Of a stretch of 12,879 bases of DNA, positions 12,827 through 12,879 are shown piece after piece. The stretch lies in contig DASYMJ010000348.1 in the NCBI GenBank assembly GCA_036009105.1, forward strand, positions 1 to 12,879, in the 5' to 3' direction. Position numbers and translations under genes: made by a program. Numbering within the stretch: position 1 is the stretch's first letter; each line of letters opens with the position of its first letter. The notes under the pieces were generated by a model. That model was not told the DNA's origin. It made no database searches and was given only the letters and a program-made list of their open reading frames with translations. The stretch comes from JAFAVZ01 sp036009105. GTDB taxonomy: Bacteria > Acidobacteriota > Thermoanaerobaculia > Gp7-AA8.

Positions 12827-12879
12827 GAACGATGAACGAAGAAGGATGAACGATGAACAAAAGCCGCCTTTGTTCATCG
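12827..12879. repeat. heptamer palindromic element, cut by the window edge
   Basis: Five plus-strand heptamers run from 12827: GAACGAT, GAACGAA, GAAGGAT, GAACGAT, GAACAAA. A 7-bp centre (12862-12868) follows. An inverted GAACAAA (12869-12875) then leads into the first four bases of a further inverted unit at the window end. CGATGAACAAA (12851-12861) and TTTGTTCATCG (12869-12879) are a perfect 11-bp inverted match. The layout copies that of the element at 4453-4527 with a different unit. It directly adjoins the promoter of the PilT-like gene. Confidence 0.8.

Noticed and set aside
11542..12849. 435-codon open frame on the plus strand
   Set aside because: Antisense shadow of the PilT-like gene; no plausible product.

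Overview
The window is a GC-rich stretch (roughly two thirds G+C by eye) of a bacterial chromosome, densely coding on both strands. A lipoprotein solute-binding protein, a membrane-anchored HtrA protease with two PDZ domains and a PilT-type pilus ATPase suggest a Gram-negative-type organism. The housekeeping mix, plus a palindromic intergenic repeat whose arms carry a GTCATCC(T)GAG...GAAGGATC core, would fit Acidobacteriota or a related GC-rich phylum. That placement is an inference; no rRNA or other marker is present.

Layout. (1) Bases 1-4031, minus strand, read right to left: 6-phosphofructokinase (pfkA), a crotonase-family enoyl-CoA hydratase 22 bp behind it, a long imperfect inverted repeat, an aldo/keto reductase, and the first 268 codons of a branched-chain amino-acid-type ABC transporter binding protein that runs off the left edge. 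(2) Bases 4143-6287, plus strand: a small GlsB/YeaQ-type membrane protein with its terminator, a 75-bp palindromic element built of heptamers, then the periplasmic protease gene htrA with its terminator. (3) Bases 6317-9611, plus strand: a FitA/VapC-type toxin-antitoxin pair, then ribD and ribE of riboflavin synthesis, then an unrecognised 334-residue protein whose start overlaps the ribE stop. (4) Bases 12879-9615, minus strand: a PilT-like ATPase with a C-terminal coiled coil, queF (queuosine pathway nitrile reductase) and an LCAT-like alpha/beta hydrolase, chained by two ATGA overlaps. Regions 3 and 4 converge with only 3 bp between stop codons.

How genes work together. RibD and RibE cover three reactions of riboflavin synthesis, and the overlap suggests the third ORF is made with them. 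The toxin-antitoxin pair is self-contained and visibly lower in GC than ribD. The pilT-queF-hydrolase chain is surely co-translated but has no obvious common pathway. No RNA genes, insertion sequences, CRISPR arrays or riboswitches were seen.

The most unusual signals are non-coding. Two intergenic elements (4453-4527 and 12827-12879) share an architecture of five 7-bp units, a short centre, then inverted 7-bp units, but use different heptamer sequences. A third tract (6231-6251) has three direct heptamers. Several genes lacking a Shine-Dalgarno sequence (the PilT-like ATPase, the aldo/keto reductase, the antitoxin, perhaps ribD) have a -10-like hexamer 6-9 bp before the start codon, suggesting leaderless transcription.
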